Assembly: GCF_001280125.1 (NCBI RefSeq)
Contig: NZ_LGEG01000222.1
Span: 1-64,000, forward strand
Length of the DNA: 64,000 bases
Source of the DNA: Streptomyces sp. NRRL F-6492
GTDB lineage: Bacteria > Actinomycetota > Actinomycetes > Streptomycetales > Streptomycetaceae
Direction: 5' to 3'
Part shown: positions 16,973 through 29,787 of the stretch, one piece after another
Position numbering within the stretch: the first letter of the stretch is position 1
Layout: every line of letters begins with the position of its first letter
The notes under the pieces: model-generated
Told to the model about the DNA's origin: nothing
Seen by the model: the letters and a program-made list of their open reading frames with translations, nothing else
The model's database searches: none
Translations under genes and position numbers: made by a program

Positions 16973-18865
16973 TTACACCGCCCTCATCAGCAGGGTCGCG
17001 GCGATCAGCACCGCCGTACCTCCGAACATGGAGACCGCGTACGAGCGGGCGTAGCCGTTCTGGAGCTTGCGCAGCCGGCCGGAGAGCCCGCCGACGCTCG
17101 CCGCGGTGCCGTTGACCACGCCGTCCACCAGGGAGTGGTCGACGTAGACGAGCGAGCGGGTGAGGTGGGTGCCGCCCGTGACGAAGACGGCGTGGTTGAG
17201 GTCGTCCTGGAGCAGGTCGCGGCGGGCCGCCCGGGTGAGCAGCGAGCCGCGCGGGGCGACCACCGGGACGGGCCGGCGCCCGTACTGGAGGTAGGCCAGG
17301 CCGACGCCGATCACCATGACGGCGACGGTGGCGGCGGTGACGGCCGCGGCGCCGATCGGCGGGTGGCCGTGCTCGTAGCCGGTGACGGGCTCCAGCCACT
17401 CGACGAACCCGGCGAACTCGAAGACCGCGCCTCCGGCGACCGACCCGACGGCGAGCAGCACCATCGGGATCACCATGGACCTGGGCGACTCGTGCGGGTG
17501 CGGCGGGTTGCCGTTCTCGTCGGGCTGCCAGCGCTTCTCGCCGAAGAAGGTCATCAGCATCACGCGGGTCATGTAGTACGCGGTGATGGCGGCGCCGAGC
17601 AGGGTGACCGCGCCGAGGATCCAGCCCTCGGCGCCGCCCTTCGCGAAGGCCGCCTCGATGATCTTGTCCTTGGAGAAGAAGCCGGACAGGCCGGGGAAGC
17701 CGATGATCGCCAGGTAGCCGAGGCCGAAGGTGACGAAGGTGACCGGCATGTACTTCCGCAGGCCGCCGTACTTCCTCATGTCGACCTCGTCGTTCATGCC
17801 GTGCATGACCGAGCCGGCGCCGAGGAAGAGCCCGGCCTTGAAGAAGCCGTGCGTCACCAGGTGCATGATCGCGAAGACGTAGCCGATGGGGCCGAGGCCG
17901 GCCGCCAGGATCATGTAGCCGATCTGCGACATCGTCGAACCGGCGAGCGCCTTCTTGATGTCGTCCTTGGCGCAACCGACGATCGCACCGAAGAGGAGCG
18001 TGACGGCGCCGACGACGGTGACGACGAGCTGCGCGTCCGGGGCCGCGTTGAAGATGTCGGCGGAGCGGACGATCAGATAGACACCGGCGGTCACCATCGT
18101 GGCCGCGTGGATGAGGGCCGAGACCGGGGTCGGGCCCTCCATCGCGTCCCCGAGCCAGGACTGCAGCGGCACCTGGGCCGACTTGCCGCAGGCCGCGAGG
18201 AGCAGCATCAGGCCGATCGCGGTCAGCGTCCCCTGCGAGGCCTGGCCGGTCGCCTCCAGGACCGGCCCGAAGGCGAAGGTCCCGAAGGTGGTGAACATGA
18301 TCATGATCGCGATCGAGAGACCGATGTCACCGACCCGGTTGACCAGGAACGCCTTCTTCGCGGCGGTGGCCGCGCTGGGCTTGTGCTGCCAGAACCCGAT
18401 CAGGAGGTACGAGGCGAGGCCGACGCCCTCCCAGCCGAAGTACAGGAGCAGGTAGTTGTCGGCGAGGACGAGCAGCAGCATCGCCGCGACGAACAGGTTC
18501 AGGTAGCCGAAGAACCGGCGGCGCCGCTCGTCGTGCTCCATGTATCCGATGGAGTACACGTGGATGAGGGTGCCGACCCCGCTGATCAGCAGGACGAACG
18601 TCATGGAGAGCTGGTCGAGCTGGAAGGCGACGTCCGCCTGGAAGCCCTCGACGGGGATCCAGGCGAAGAGCCTCTGGTGCAGGGCCCGCTCCTCGGCCCC
18701 CTTGCCGAGCATGTCGGCGAAGAGCGCCAGGCCGATCGCGAAGGAGACGGCCGCGAGGAGCGTGCCGATCCAGTGGCCGGTCCGGTCGAGCCGGCGGCCG
18801 CCGCAGAGCAGCACGGCCGCGCCGAGCAGGGGCGCCCCGACGAGCAGAGCGATGAGATTTTCCAC
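16973..18865 (-). CDS. nuoL: NADH-quinone oxidoreductase subunit L
   Basis: 630 aa, GTG start. The distal antiporter-like subunit of complex I, including the long C-terminal lateral helix. Marks: [121 protein letters not shown], and [21 protein letters not shown]. The region around residues 470-480 ([16 protein letters not shown]) is a loop before the lateral helix. The stop TAA is unusual for this G+C content but real. Confidence 0.97.
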   Translation of the reverse strand: MENLIALLVGAPLLGAAVLLCGGRRLDRTGHWIGTLLAAVSFAIGLALFADMLGKGAEERALHQRLFAWIPVEGFQADVAFQLDQLSMTFVLLISGVGTLIHVYSIGYMEHDERRRRFFGYLNLFVAAMLLLVLADNYLLLYFGWEGVGLASYLLIGFWQHKPSAATAAKKAFLVNRVGDIGLSIAIMIMFTTFGTFAFGPVLEATGQASQGTLTAIGLMLLLAACGKSAQVPLQSWLGDAMEGPTPVSALIHAATMVTAGVYLIVRSADIFNAAPDAQLVVTVVGAVTLLFGAIVGCAKDDIKKALAGSTMSQIGYMILAAGLGPIGYVFAIMHLVTHGFFKAGLFLGAGSVMHGMNDEVDMRKYGGLRKYMPVTFVTFGLGYLAIIGFPGLSGFFSKDKIIEAAFAKGGAEGWILGAVTLLGAAITAYYMTRVMLMTFFGEKRWQPDENGNPPHPHESPRSMVIPMVLLAVGSVAGGAVFEFAGFVEWLEPVTGYEHGHPPIGAAAVTAATVAVMVIGVGLAYLQYGRRPVPVVAPRGSLLTRAARRDLLQDDLNHAVFVTGGTHLTRSLVYVDHSLVDGVVNGTAASVGGLSGRLRKLQNGYARSYAVSMFGGTAVLIAATLLMRAV

Positions 18866-18875
18866 GGTCAGCCCC

Positions 18876-19175
18876 TCACAGCTTCATCAGGCTTGCGTCG
18901 TCGACCGAGGCCGAGTGGCGGGCACGGAAGACGGACACGATGATCGCGAGCCCGACGACGACCTCCGCGGCGGCGACGACCATCGTGAAGAAGGCGACGA
19001 TCTGGCCGTCGAGGTTGCCGTGCATGCGGGAGAAGGTGACGAACGCGAGGTTGCAGGCGTTGAGCATCAGCTCCACGCACATGAAGACCACGATCGCGTT
19101 GCGCCGGATCAGCACCCCGGCCGCGCCGATGGTGAACAGCAGGGCGGAGAGATACAGGTAGTTGACGGGATTCAC
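18876..19175 (-). CDS. nuoK: NADH-quinone oxidoreductase subunit K
   Basis: 99 aa, three membrane helices, GTG start overlapping the nuoJ stop by four bases. Conserved features of NuoK are present: [42 protein letters not shown], with the two membrane glutamates needed for proton transfer (Glu in [10 protein letters not shown] and Glu in [11 protein letters not shown]). Ends 10 nt before nuoL. Length matches the family. Confidence 0.97.
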   Translation of the reverse strand: MNPVNYLYLSALLFTIGAAGVLIRRNAIVVFMCVELMLNACNLAFVTFSRMHGNLDGQIVAFFTMVVAAAEVVVGLAIIVSVFRARHSASVDDASLMKL

Positions 19176-20053
19176 CGGTTGGCCTCCTCTTCGTCCCGGT
19201 CCCGGCCGAGCGCGTCCCCGTTCCGGCCGAGCCGCTCCTCGGAGCGCTGCTCCAGGGCCTTGAGACCGGCCATGGTCTCGGGGGACACGTCCCGGATCTG
19301 GCCCCGCTTGCGCAGGGTCCCCATGACGGTGAGCTCCGCCGGGGTGCCGTCGGGCAGCAGGCCCGCGACGTCCACGGCGTTGTGCCGGGCGTAGACGCCG
19401 GGCGCGGGCAGCGGCGGCACGTGCGTGCCCTCCCGCACCCGCTGCTCGGCGAGCTCGCGCTGGGTGCGGGCGCGTTCGGTGCGCTCGCGGTGGGTGAGGA
19501 CCATCGCGCCGACGGAGGCGGTGATGAGGAGCGCGCCGGTGATCTCGAAGGCGAAGACGTACTTGGTGAAGATGAGGGCGGCGAGGCCCTCGACGTTTCC
19601 GCCGCGCGCGGCGTTCGCGGCGCCGAGGCCGGCGAACTCGGTGATCGACGCGTTCCCGATGCCGGCGCAGAGCAGGACGCCGAAGCCGAGGCCGCAGGCG
19701 GCGGCCCACCAGCGCTGCCCCTTGAGGGTCTCCTTCAGGGAGTCCGCGGCCGTGACGCCGACCAGCATGACGACGAAGAGGAAGAGCATCATGATCGCGC
19801 CGGTGTAGACGACGATCTGGACGACGCCGAGGAAGTACGCGCCGTTGGCCAGGTAGAAGACCGCCAGGACGATCATGGTGCCGGCGAGGCAGAGCGCCGA
19901 GTGGACGGCCCTGCGCATCAGGATCGTGCACAGCGCGCCGACGACGGCGACGGTGCCGAGGACCCAGAACTGGACGGCCTCGCCGGCGGAGGTGGTGTAC
20001 GCCGCGAGGTTCTCGGAGGCGAGGGGGGCGAGGGGGGCGAGGTGCGCGCTCAC
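19172..20053 (-). CDS. nuoJ: NADH-quinone oxidoreductase subunit J
   Basis: 293 aa, GTG start overlapping the nuoI stop. Five membrane helices in the first about 190 residues with the conserved stretch [17 protein letters not shown] (the helix with a pi-bulge) and [19 protein letters not shown]. coli NuoJ is about 184 aa; here a C-terminal cytoplasmic extension of about 90 charged residues follows (from [15 protein letters not shown] to DRDEEEANR). Such extensions are common in actinobacterial NuoJ, but their role is not known. Confidence 0.95.
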   Translation of the reverse strand: MSAHLAPLAPLASENLAAYTTSAGEAVQFWVLGTVAVVGALCTILMRRAVHSALCLAGTMIVLAVFYLANGAYFLGVVQIVVYTGAIMMLFLFVVMLVGVTAADSLKETLKGQRWWAAACGLGFGVLLCAGIGNASITEFAGLGAANAARGGNVEGLAALIFTKYVFAFEITGALLITASVGAMVLTHRERTERARTQRELAEQRVREGTHVPPLPAPGVYARHNAVDVAGLLPDGTPAELTVMGTLRKRGQIRDVSPETMAGLKALEQRSEERLGRNGDALGRDRDEEEANR

Positions 20054-20643
20054 GCGTCCACCTCCTCGTCGGCGCCGTCCTCGGCGTCGTCCTTCTCCCC
20101 CTTGGACACGGCGGCCTGGCGGACGGTGCCGGGCGACGCCGCGGTGACGAGGCCCCGGTAGTAGTCCTGCTCGGTCATGCCCGGGAAGATCGCGTGCGGG
20201 GTGTCGACCATCTCCTCCTCCAGGCCCGCGAGGAGCTGCTCCTTGGTGTAGATCAGGTTCGCGCGGGAGGAGTCGGCCAGCTCGAACTCGTTGGTCATCG
20301 TCAGCGCGCGCGTGGGGCAGGCCTCGATGCACAGCCCGCACAGGATGCAGCGGGCGTAGTTGATCTGGTAGACGCGGCCGTAGCGCTCGCCGGGCGAGTA
20401 GCGCTCCTCGTCCGTGTTGTCCGCGCCCTCCACGTAGATGGCGTCGGCGGGACAGGCCCAGGCGCACAGCTCGCAGCCGACGCACTTCTCCAGGCCGTCG
20501 GGGTGACGGTTGAGCTGGTGCCGGCCGTGGAAGCGGGGCGCCGTCGTCTTCTGCTGCTCCGGGTACTGCTCGGTCAGCCGCTTCTTGAACATGGCCTTGA
20601 AGGTCACGCCGAAGCCGGCCACCGGATTCTGGAAGTCAGACAC
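20050..20643 (-). CDS. nuoI: NADH-quinone oxidoreductase subunit I (two [4Fe-4S] ferredoxin-like)
   Basis: 197 aa. The GTG at 20643 is chosen because AAGGAG lies 7 nt upstream; the start is inside the end of nuoH (8-base overlap). Two CxxCxxCxxxCP motifs bind clusters N6a and N6b: C54, C57, C60 with C64, and C99, C102, C105 with C109. It links NuoG to NuoB in the peripheral arm. A C-terminal acidic tail (about 25 aa ending GADEEVDA) is longer than in E. coli. Confidence 0.97.
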   Translation of the reverse strand: MSDFQNPVAGFGVTFKAMFKKRLTEQYPEQQKTTAPRFHGRHQLNRHPDGLEKCVGCELCAWACPADAIYVEGADNTDEERYSPGERYGRVYQINYARCILCGLCIEACPTRALTMTNEFELADSSRANLIYTKEQLLAGLEEEMVDTPHAIFPGMTEQDYYRGLVTAASPGTVRQAAVSKGEKDDAEDGADEEVDA

Positions 20644-21997
20644 CGTCCGTCTCCTTTCCATCACTCGCAGTAGCAGTATCGGGGGCGCCACTGACAACGA
20701 GGTCCCGGCCCTGCCGCGACCTGCGCCGGGGCACGGGCGGCAGGGACTGTCCGGGCTTGGGCGGTACGGGGAAGCCTCCGGCCATCGGGTCGAAGGCGCG
20801 GTCCTCCTCGGGCGCGGGCGCCGCCGCCTTCGCCTTCCGGTCGCGGAAGAGGTCCACCACGAAGGAGAGGAGGAGCAGGGCGAGCACGCCCCCGGCCACG
20901 TACAGGACGATGTCGGTGAACGCGATGTTCTCGTTGCGCAGCGCCCGGACGGTGGCGACCAGCATCAGCCAGACCACGGAGACCGGGATGAGGACCTTCC
21001 AGCCGAGCTTCATCAGCTGGTCGTAGCGGACGCGGGGCAGGGTGCCGCGCAGCCAGATGAAGAAGAACAGCAGCAGCTGCACCTTGATCACGAACCAGAG
21101 CATCGGCCACCAGCCGTGGTTCGCGCCCTCCCAGAAGGTGGAGACCGGGTACGGGGCCCGCCAGCCGCCCAGGAAGAGGGTCGTCGTCACGGCCGAGACC
21201 GTCACCATGTTCACGTACTCGGCGAGCATGAACAGCGCGAACTTGATGGACGAGTACTCGGTGTTGAAGCCGCCGACGAGGTCGCCCTCGGACTCCGGCA
21301 TGTCGAAGGGGGCGCGGTTGGTCTCGCCGACCATGGTGATCACGTAGATGATGAACGAGACCGGCAGCAGGATCACGAACCAGCGGTCCGCCTGCGCCTC
21401 GACGATCGCCGAGGTCGACATCGACCCGGAGTAGAGGAAGACGGAGGCGAAGGCCGCGCCCATGGCGATCTCGTAGGAGATCATCTGCGCGCAGGAGCGC
21501 AGTCCGCCCAGGAGCGGGTACGTGGAGCCGGAGGACCAGCCGGCCAGGACGATGCCGTAGATGCCGACGGAGGCGACCGCGAGGACGTACAGCATCGCGA
21601 TCGGCAGGTCGGTGAGCTGCATCGTGGTGCGGTGGCCGAAGATCGAGACCTCGTTGCCCGCCGGGCCGAAGGGGATCACGGCGATCGCCATGAAGGCGGG
21701 GATCGCGGCGACGACCGGGGCGAGGACGTAGACGACCTTGTCGGCCTTCCTGACGATCACGTCCTCCTTGAGCATCAGCTTGACGCCGTCCGCGAGGGAC
21801 TGGAGGAGGCCCCAGGGGCCGTGCCGGTTGGGGCCGACGCGCAGCTGCATCCAGGCGACGACCTTGCGCTCCCACACGATGGAGAAGAGCACGGTCACCA
21901 TCAGGAAGGCGAAGCAGAAGACGGCCTTGACCGCGACGAGCCACCAGGGGTCCGTGCCGAACATGGACAGGTCTTCAGCGGCGAGCGGCACGCTCAT
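20636..21997 (-). CDS. nuoH: NADH-quinone oxidoreductase subunit H
   Basis: 453 aa, ATG overlapping the nuoG stop (ATGA). The quinone-site membrane subunit at the base of the peripheral arm. Marks: [45 protein letters not shown] with the conserved acidic loop, and [41 protein letters not shown]. coli NuoH is 325 aa; about 75 extra C-terminal residues form a Pro/Arg/Asp-rich cytoplasmic tail (from [15 protein letters not shown]). It should hand electrons to menaquinone. Confidence 0.96.
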   Translation of the reverse strand: MSVPLAAEDLSMFGTDPWWLVAVKAVFCFAFLMVTVLFSIVWERKVVAWMQLRVGPNRHGPWGLLQSLADGVKLMLKEDVIVRKADKVVYVLAPVVAAIPAFMAIAVIPFGPAGNEVSIFGHRTTMQLTDLPIAMLYVLAVASVGIYGIVLAGWSSGSTYPLLGGLRSCAQMISYEIAMGAAFASVFLYSGSMSTSAIVEAQADRWFVILLPVSFIIYVITMVGETNRAPFDMPESEGDLVGGFNTEYSSIKFALFMLAEYVNMVTVSAVTTTLFLGGWRAPYPVSTFWEGANHGWWPMLWFVIKVQLLLFFFIWLRGTLPRVRYDQLMKLGWKVLIPVSVVWLMLVATVRALRNENIAFTDIVLYVAGGVLALLLLSFVVDLFRDRKAKAAAPAPEEDRAFDPMAGGFPVPPKPGQSLPPVPRRRSRQGRDLVVSGAPDTATASDGKETDGV

Positions 21998-24488
21998 GCC
22001 TGCACCTCCGTGACGTCGGCGGGGCGCGGGGCCGTCGGGCCGATGCGGACCAGGTCGCCCGGGCGGGCGCCGGTGTCGGAGAGGACGCCGTGCCCGGTCG
22101 AGTTCAGCGGGAGCCAGACGACGCGGTCGGGCATCTCGGTGACCAGGAGCGGGAGGGCGACCGAGCCGGCCGGGCCGGTGACCTCCAGGACGTCGCCGTC
22201 CTTGACGCCGGTGTCGGCGGCGGTGGCGGCGGAGAGCCGGGCGACGGCGGCGTGCCGGGTGCCGGCGAGGGCGGTGTCGCCCTCCTGGAGCCGTCCGAGG
22301 TCGAGCAGCAGCCGGTGTCCGGCGAGGACGGCCTCGCCGTCGCCGGTGCGGGGCGCGGGACGGCCGGGCTCGGTGGGCTCGGTGGCCCGCTCGCGGGTCC
22401 AGCCGCCGAGCCGGTCCAGCTCGCGCCGTACGGCCACGAGGTCGGGCAGGGCCAGGTGGACGTCGAGGGCGTCGGCCAGCATGTGCAGGACGCGGGTGTC
22501 GGTCGGGGCGAGCGGCCGGGTCATCTGCTCCGGCTTGAGCGCGGCCTCGAACATCCGGGCCCTGCCCTCCCAGTTGAGGAAGGTGCCGGACTTCTCGGCG
22601 ACGGCCGCGACGGGCAGGACGACGTCGGCGCGGTCGGTGACCTCGCCGGGCCGCAGCTCCAGGGAGACCACGAAGGCCGCGTCGAGCGCCTCGCGCGCGC
22701 GGGCCGGGTCCGGCAGGTCGGCGACCTCGACGCCGCCGACGAGCAGGGCGGTGAGCTCGCCGGTGGCGGCGGCCTCGACGATCTGGCCGGTGTCGCGGCC
22801 GTAGCGGGCGGGGAGCTCGCGGACGCCCCAGGCGGCGGCGACCTCCTCGCGCGCGCGGGGGTGGGTCGCGGGCCGGCCGCCGGGGAGGAGCGCCGGCAGG
22901 GCGCCGGCCTCGACGGCGCCGCGTTCGCCGGAGCGGCGCGGGATCCAGACGAGCCGGGCGCCGGTGGCGGTGGCGGCGCGCAGGGCGGCGGTGAGCGCGC
23001 CGGGCACGCCCGCGAGGCGCTCGCCGACGGCGAGGACGGCGCCCTCCCGGCGGAGGGCCTCGGCGGCGGCGAGTCCGTCGCCGGTGAGGCCGACCCGGGA
23101 GGTGAGGGCGTCGAGCCACTCGGTCTCGGTGCCGGGGGCGGCGGGCAGCAGGGTGCCGCCGCTCTTCTCCAGGCCCCGGGTGGCGAACGCGGCGACGGCG
23201 TAGGTCTTCTGGCCGTGCTTGCGCCAGGCCTTGCGCAGCCGCAGGAAGACGCCGGGGGCCTCCTCCTCGGACTCCAGGCCGACGAGGAGGACGGCCGGGG
23301 CGGCTTCGAGCGAGGTGTACGTGACGCCCGATCCGTCCAGGTCGCGGCCGTGTCCGGCGACGGCGGAGGCCAGGAAGTCGGCCTCCTCGCCGGAGTGGAC
23401 CCGGGCCCGGAAGTCGACGTCGTTGGTGTCGAGGGCGATCCGGGCGAACTTGGCGTACGCGTAGGAGTCCTCGACGGTCAGCCTGCCCCCGGCCAGGACG
23501 CCGGTGCGGCCGCGGACGAGCCCGCGGGCGGCGGCCTCCAGGGCCTCGGGCCAGGAGGCGGGCTCCAGCTCACCGGTCCCGGCGTTCCGCACGAGCGGGG
23601 TGGTGAGCCGGTCGCGCTGCTGCGCGTACCGGAAGCCGAAGCGGCCCTTGTCGCAGATCCACTCCTCGTTGACCTCGGGGTCCTCGGCGGCGAGCCGCCG
23701 CATGACCTTGCCGCGCCGGTGGTCGGTGCGGGTGGCGCAGCCGCCGGAGCACTGCTCGCACACCGACGGCGAGGAGACCAGGTCGAAGGGGCGGGAGCGG
23801 AAGCGGTAGGCGGCGGAGGTGAGGGCGCCGACCGGGCAGATCTGGATGGTGTTGCCGGAGAAGTACGACTCGAAGGGGTCGCCCTCGCCGGTGCCGACCT
23901 GCTGGAGCGCGCCGCGCTCGATCAGCTCGATCATCGGGTCGCCCGCGACCTGGTTGGAGAAGCGGGTGCAGCGGGCGCAGAGCACGCAGCGCTCGCGGTC
24001 GAGGAGGACCTGGGTGGAGATCGCGATCGGCTTCTCGTAGGTGCGCTTGACGCCCTCGAAGCGGGACTCGGCCTGTCCGTGGGACATGGCCTGGTTCTGC
24101 AGGGGGCACTCGCCGCCCTTGTCGCAGACGGGGCAGTCCAGCGGGTGGTTGACGAGCAGCAGCTCCATCACGCCGTGCTGGGCCTTCTCGGCGACGGGGC
24201 TGGTGAGCTGCGACTTCACCACCATGCCGTCGGTGCACGTGATGGTGCAGGAGGCCATCGGCTTGCGCTGGCCCTCGACCTCGACGATGCACTGGCGGCA
24301 GGCGCCGGCGGGGTCGAGGAGCGGGTGGTCGCAGAAGCGCGGGATCTCGATGCCGAGCTGTTCGGCGGCGCGGATGACCAGGGTCCCCTTGGGGACGGAG
24401 ACCTCGATGCCGTCGATGGTCAGCGTGACGAGGTCCTCCGGCGGCACGGCCGGTCCGCCGCCGCCCGTGGGACCGGACTCGGTGACGG

Positions 24489-24492
<4 letters not shown>
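21994..24492 (-). CDS. nuoG: NADH-quinone oxidoreductase subunit G
   Basis: 832 aa, ATG overlapping the nuoF stop. Peripheral arm subunit carrying several Fe-S clusters. The N-terminal 2Fe-2S ferredoxin domain has [15 protein letters not shown]; then [13 protein letters not shown], and a ferredoxin-type pair with CVLCARC and CPVGAL. A further CxxCxxxC (CEQCSGGC) plus a Cys in [10 protein letters not shown] forms the site for the extra cluster N7, found in E. coli and Thermus but not in mitochondria. The rest is a degenerate molybdopterin-oxidoreductase fold without cofactor ligands. Confidence 0.96.
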
Positions 24493-25837
<1,345 letters not shown>

Positions 25838-25838
<1 letters not shown>

Positions 25839-26689
25839 CACTTCCCCTCCTGTCCGGAGGTCTCGTCCCGTCCGGCGTTCCCGCCCTGTCCGGAGGAGTT
25901 CTGTCCGGGCGGGTTCTGGCCCGGGGCGCTCTGGCCCGGGGCGCTCTGGCCCGGGGCGCTCTGGCCCGGGGACTCGCCGCGCGGGTGGACGATGCGGTGG
26001 TGCGGCTGCTCGCCCCTGGCCAGGCGCAGGCCGACGAGGGAGGCGGGGCCCGCGCCGCCGGTGGCCTCGACGGCGCCGGGGCGCTCGTCGGGGAAGCCGG
26101 CGAGGATGCGGGCGGTCTCCTTGAAGGTGCAGAGCGGGGCGCCGCGGGTGGGTTCGACGGTCCGGCCGGCCCGCAGGTCGTCCACCATCTCCTTGGCGGA
26201 CTCGGGGGTCTGGTTGTCGAAGAACTCCCAGTTGACCATCACGACGGGCGCGAAGTCGCAGGCCGCGTTGCACTCGATGTGTTCGAGGGTGACCTTGCCG
26301 TCCTCGGTCGTCTCGCCGTTGCCGACGCCGAGGTGCTCCTTCAGCTCGTCGAAGATGGCGTCGCCGCCCATGACCGCGCAGAGGGTATTGGTGCAGACGC
26401 CGACCTGGTAGTCGCCGGAGGGCTTGCGCCGGTACATGGTGTAGAAGGTGGCGACGGCGGTGACCTCGGCGGTGGTGAGGCCGAGGACGTCGGCGCAGAA
26501 CGCCATGCCGGTGCGGGTGACGTGGCCCTCCTCCGACTGCACGAGGTGCAGCAGCGGCAGGAGCGCGGAGCGGGAGTCCGGGTAGCGGGCGACGACGGCC
26601 CGCGCGTCCTCCTCCAGCCGGGCGCGGACGTCCGCCGGGTAGCCGGGGGCGGGGAGCTGGGGCATGCCCAGGCTGATCTGCTCGGTCAT
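25838..26689 (-). CDS. nuoE: NADH-quinone oxidoreductase subunit E with repeat-bearing C-terminal extension
   Basis: 283 aa, ATG overlapping the nuoD stop. A thioredoxin-like [2Fe-2S] subunit (cluster N1a). The four ligands are in [12 protein letters not shown] and [13 protein letters not shown]. coli NuoE is 166 aa; here, after about residue 215, a low-complexity tail follows with repeated SAPGQ units and [12 protein letters not shown]. The tail is not part of the conserved fold and is probably disordered. Confidence 0.95.
25921..25965 (-). repeat. Three perfect 15-bp repeats in the nuoE tail
   Basis: The unit CCGGGGCGCTCTGGC (plus strand) occurs three times without mismatch, encoding SAPGQ repeats on the minus strand; degenerate copies ([15 protein letters not shown]) lie on either side. 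The array keeps the frame, so changes in copy number would not break the gene. Confidence 0.9.
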
Positions 26690-28008
26690 CGGTCGACGCC
26701 TCCCATCACGGGGTCGATGGAGGCGACGGCGACGATGACGTCGGCGACCTGGCCGCCCTCGCACATCGCCGCCATGGCCTGGAGGTTGGTGAAGGACGGA
26801 TCGCGGAAGTGGACCCGGTAGGGGCGGGTGCCGCCGTCGGAGACGACGTGCGCGCCGAGCTCGCCCTTGGGGGACTCGACGGCCGCGTAGGCCTGGCCGG
26901 GCGGGACCCGGAAGCCCTCGGTGACCAGCTTGAAGTGGTGGATCAGGGCCTCCATGGAGGTGCCCATGATCTTCTTGATGTGTTCGAGGGAGTTGCCGAG
27001 GCCGTCGGTGCCGAGCGCGAGCTGCGCGGGCCAGGCGATCTTCTTGTCGGCGACCATGACGTCGCCGGGCTCCAGCCGGTCGAGGCACTGCTCGACGATC
27101 CGCAGGGACTGGCGCATCTCCTCCAGGCGGATCAGGAAGCGCCCGTAGGAGTCGCAGGTGTCGGCGGTGGGGACCTCGAAGTCGTAGTTCTCGTAGCCGC
27201 AGTACGGGTCGGTCTTGCGCAGGTCGTGCGGGAGGCCCGCGGAGCGCAGGATCGGTCCGGTGGCGCCGAGGGCCATGCAGCCGGTGAGGTCGAGGTAGCC
27301 GACGTCCTGCATTCGGGCCTTGAAGATGGGGTTGCCGGTGGCGAGCTTGTCGTACTCCGGCAGGTTCTTCTTCATGGTCTTCACGAACTCGCGCACGGCG
27401 TCGACGGCGCCGGGCGGGAGGTCCTGGGCGAGGCCGCCGGGGCGGATGTACGCGTGGTTCATGCGCAGGCCGGTGATCAGCTCGTACAGGTCCAGGATCA
27501 TCTCGCGGTCCCGGAAGCCGTAGATCATGATCGTGGTGGCGCCGAGCTCCATGCCGCCGGTGGCGATGCAGACCAGGTGCGAGGAGAGCCGGTTGAGCTC
27601 CATGAGCAGGACGCGGACGACGCTGGCCCGGTCCGGGATCTGGTCGGTGATCCCGAGGAGCTTCTCGACGCCCAGGCAGTACGCCGTCTCGTTGTAGAAC
27701 GAGGTGAGGTAGTCCATGCGCGTGACGAAGGTGGTGCCCTGCGTCCAGGTCCGGTATTCGAGGTTCTTCTCGATGCCGGTGTGGAGGTAGCCGATGCCGC
27801 AGCGGGCCTCGGTGACGGTCTCGCCGTCGATCTCCAGGATGAGGCGGAGCACTCCGTGGGTGGACGGGTGCTGGGGGCCCATGTTGACGACGATCCGCTC
27901 GTCGTCGGCCTTGGCGGCGGACCGGACGACCTCGTCCCAGTCGCCGCCGGTCACCGTGTAGACGGAGCCTTCGGTCGTCTCTCGCGGAGACGCGTGGGGA
28001 GTGGACAT
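26686..28008 (-). CDS. nuoD: NADH-quinone oxidoreductase subunit D
   Basis: 440 aa, ATG sharing one base with the nuoC stop (TGATG). A [NiFe]-hydrogenase-like large subunit that forms the quinone-binding cavity with NuoB. Marks: [22 protein letters not shown] (with the quinone-contact His), [22 protein letters not shown], and [14 protein letters not shown]. The Ni ligands of hydrogenases are absent, as expected. Separate from NuoC here, unlike the fused NuoCD of E. coli. Confidence 0.97.
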   Translation of the reverse strand: MSTPHASPRETTEGSVYTVTGGDWDEVVRSAAKADDERIVVNMGPQHPSTHGVLRLILEIDGETVTEARCGIGYLHTGIEKNLEYRTWTQGTTFVTRMDYLTSFYNETAYCLGVEKLLGITDQIPDRASVVRVLLMELNRLSSHLVCIATGGMELGATTIMIYGFRDREMILDLYELITGLRMNHAYIRPGGLAQDLPPGAVDAVREFVKTMKKNLPEYDKLATGNPIFKARMQDVGYLDLTGCMALGATGPILRSAGLPHDLRKTDPYCGYENYDFEVPTADTCDSYGRFLIRLEEMRQSLRIVEQCLDRLEPGDVMVADKKIAWPAQLALGTDGLGNSLEHIKKIMGTSMEALIHHFKLVTEGFRVPPGQAYAAVESPKGELGAHVVSDGGTRPYRVHFRDPSFTNLQAMAAMCEGGQVADVIVAVASIDPVMGGVDR

Positions 28009-28739
28009 CAGCTGTACGACCTCCGCTGGTCCGGAGCCGGGATCTGGGCGCCCTTGTACTCGACGGCGATGCCGCCGAGGGGGTAGTCCTTGCGCTGCGG
28101 GTGGCCCTGCCAGTCGTCCGGCATCATGATCCGGGTGAGGGCGGGGTGGCCGTCGAAGACGATGCCGAAGAAGTCGTACGTCTCGCGCTCGTGCCAGTCG
28201 TTCGTCGGGTAGACGGCGACGAGGGAGGGGATCCTCCGGTCGGTGTCCGGGGCCGAGACCTCCAGGCGGACCAGCCGGCCGTGGGTCAGCGAGCGCAGGT
28301 GGTAGACGGCGTGCAGCTCGCGGCCCTTGTCGTGCGGGTAGTGGACGCCGGAGACGCCGGTACAGAGCTCGAAGCGGAGCGCCGGGTCGTCGCGCAGGGT
28401 GCGGGCCACGCGGACGAGGTGCTCGCGCTCGACGTGGAAGGTGAGCTCGTCGCGGTCGACGACCGTCTTCTCGATGGCGCTCGAAGGGACGAGGCCCTGC
28501 TCCTCCAGGGCGCCCTCCAGTTCGTCGGCCACCTCGTCGAACCAGCCGCCGTAGGGGCGGGCGGCCGGGCCGGGGAGCCGGACCGAGCGGACGAGGCCGC
28601 CGTAGCCGGAGGTGTCGGCGCCGCTCTGGGCGCCGAACATGCCGCGCTGGACGCGGACCTCCTCCCCGTGGTCCCCGCGCTGGCCCGGCAGGTTCTGCGC
28701 GCTCAGCTCCTTCTCGGGGTTGGGTGTCTCGTCACTCAC
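28008..28739 (-). CDS. nuoC: NADH-quinone oxidoreductase subunit C
   Basis: 243 aa, GTG overlapping the nuoB stop by four bases. The 30-kDa structural subunit of the peripheral arm. Conserved segments: [83 protein letters not shown]. The N-terminal about 60 residues ([21 protein letters not shown] to [11 protein letters not shown]) are an actinobacterial addition rich in polar residues. Confidence 0.96.
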   Translation of the reverse strand: MSDETPNPEKELSAQNLPGQRGDHGEEVRVQRGMFGAQSGADTSGYGGLVRSVRLPGPAARPYGGWFDEVADELEGALEEQGLVPSSAIEKTVVDRDELTFHVEREHLVRVARTLRDDPALRFELCTGVSGVHYPHDKGRELHAVYHLRSLTHGRLVRLEVSAPDTDRRIPSLVAVYPTNDWHERETYDFFGIVFDGHPALTRIMMPDDWQGHPQRKDYPLGGIAVEYKGAQIPAPDQRRSYS

Positions 28740-29290
28740 CGGAGCAGGCCCTTCAATTCGATGGTCGGCAGCGCCTTGAGCGCCGCCTCCTCCGCCTCGC
28801 GCGCCGCCTCCTCGGCGTTCACGCCGAGCTTGGAGGTCTGGATCTTCTGGTGGAGCTTGAGGATCGCGTCGATCAGCATCTCCGGGCGCGGCGGGCAGCC
28901 GGGCAGGTAGATGTCGACCGGGACGATGTGGTCGACGCCCTGGACGATCGCGTAGTTGTTGAACATGCCGCCCGAGGAGGCGCAGACGCCCATGGAGATG
29001 ACCCACTTGGGGTTGGGCATCTGGTCGTAGACCTGCCGCAGGACGGGCGCCATCTTCTGGCTGACCCGGCCGGCGACGATCATCAGGTCGGCCTGGCGCG
29101 GCGAGCCGCGGAAGACCTCCATGCCGAAGCGGGCCAGGTCGTAGCGGCCGGCTCCGGTGGTCATCATCTCGATGGCGCAGCAGGCGAGGCCGAAGGTCGC
29201 GGGGAAGACGGACGCCTTGCGCACCCAGCCCGCGGCCTGTTCGACCGTCGTCAGCAGAAAGCCGCTCGGGAGTTTCTCTTCGAGTCCCAT
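28736..29290 (-). CDS. nuoB: NADH-quinone oxidoreductase subunit B (cluster N2)
   Basis: 184 aa, ATG 19 nt after the nuoA stop. Carries the terminal cluster N2 that reduces the quinone. Its four cysteine ligands are visible: the adjacent pair C37-C38 (GLACCAIE), C103 (GVCASSGG) and C132 (PGCPPRPE). A C-terminal helix rich in Ala/Glu (residues about 155-175) extends beyond the core. Normal length. Confidence 0.97.
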   Translation of the reverse strand: MGLEEKLPSGFLLTTVEQAAGWVRKASVFPATFGLACCAIEMMTTGAGRYDLARFGMEVFRGSPRQADLMIVAGRVSQKMAPVLRQVYDQMPNPKWVISMGVCASSGGMFNNYAIVQGVDHIVPVDIYLPGCPPRPEMLIDAILKLHQKIQTSKLGVNAEEAAREAEEAALKALPTIELKGLLR

Positions 29291-29309
29291 GAGTGTGCCT
29301 CTCAGCCCC

Positions 29310-29669
29310 TCAGTCCCATTCCAGGCCGCCGCGCCGCCACACGTAGGCGTAGGCGACGAAGACGGTGAGCACGAAGAGCAGCATCTCCACGAGCCCGAAA
29401 ATCCCCAGGGCGTCGAAGGTGACGGCCCAGGGGTAGAGGAAGACGATCTCGATGTCGAAGACGATGAAGAGCATCGCCGTCAGGTAGTACTTGATCGGGA
29501 AGCGGCCGCCGCCGGCGGGCGTGGGTGTCGGCTCGATGCCGCACTCGTACGCCTCCAGTTTCGCCCTGTTGTACCGCTTTGGCCCGATGAGCGTGGCCAT
29601 GACCACGGAGAAGATCGCAAACCCCGCACCCAGGGCACCGAGCACGAGGACGGGCGCGTACGCATTCAC
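29310..29669 (-). CDS. nuoA: NADH-quinone oxidoreductase subunit A; first gene of the nuo operon
   Basis: 119 aa. GTG 29669 is chosen because AAGGAG lies 8-9 nt upstream; the longer reading frame has no ribosome site and would extend through the operator. Three membrane helices. The conserved loop [46 protein letters not shown] includes the Cys that sits near the quinone tunnel and the DIE motif. It caps the NuoH-NuoB interface. Confidence 0.96.
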   Translation of the reverse strand: MNAYAPVLVLGALGAGFAIFSVVMATLIGPKRYNRAKLEAYECGIEPTPTPAGGGRFPIKYYLTAMLFIVFDIEIVFLYPWAVTFDALGIFGLVEMLLFVLTVFVAYAYVWRRGGLEWD

Positions 29670-29737
29670 GCTCCTCGCTCCTTCCAGTCGTCCTTGACCG
29701 TTGGACCGCACCGCCGCGCCGTGAAAGATCGCCCCCA

Positions 29738-29753
29738 TGTGAGGCAGTTCACA
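29738..29753. promoter_or_regulatory. Rex operator upstream of nuoA
   Basis: The 16-mer TGTGAGGCAGTTCACA matches the Rex operator consensus of Streptomyces (TGTGAACNNNTTCACA) with perfect TGTGA/TCACA outer half-sites and one inner mismatch. It lies 69 nt upstream of the nuoA start and about 10-25 nt after the predicted transcription start, a position suited to repression. Rex, which releases DNA at high NADH/NAD+, is known to control nuoA-N in S. coelicolor. That it binds here is inference from sequence. Confidence 0.88.
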
Positions 29754-29769
29754 AGCCCGGCTGCCCCGC

Positions 29770-29775
29770 ATCTTA
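29770..29775 (-). promoter_or_regulatory. Candidate -10 box of the nuo promoter
   Basis: On the minus strand the hexamer TAAGAT fits the TANNNT consensus. The matching -35 region is weak (TCGCAG at 18-nt spacing). Transcription would begin near 29763, placing the Rex site directly after the start. Confidence 0.5.
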
Positions 29776-29787
29776 TGCCTGCCCCTC

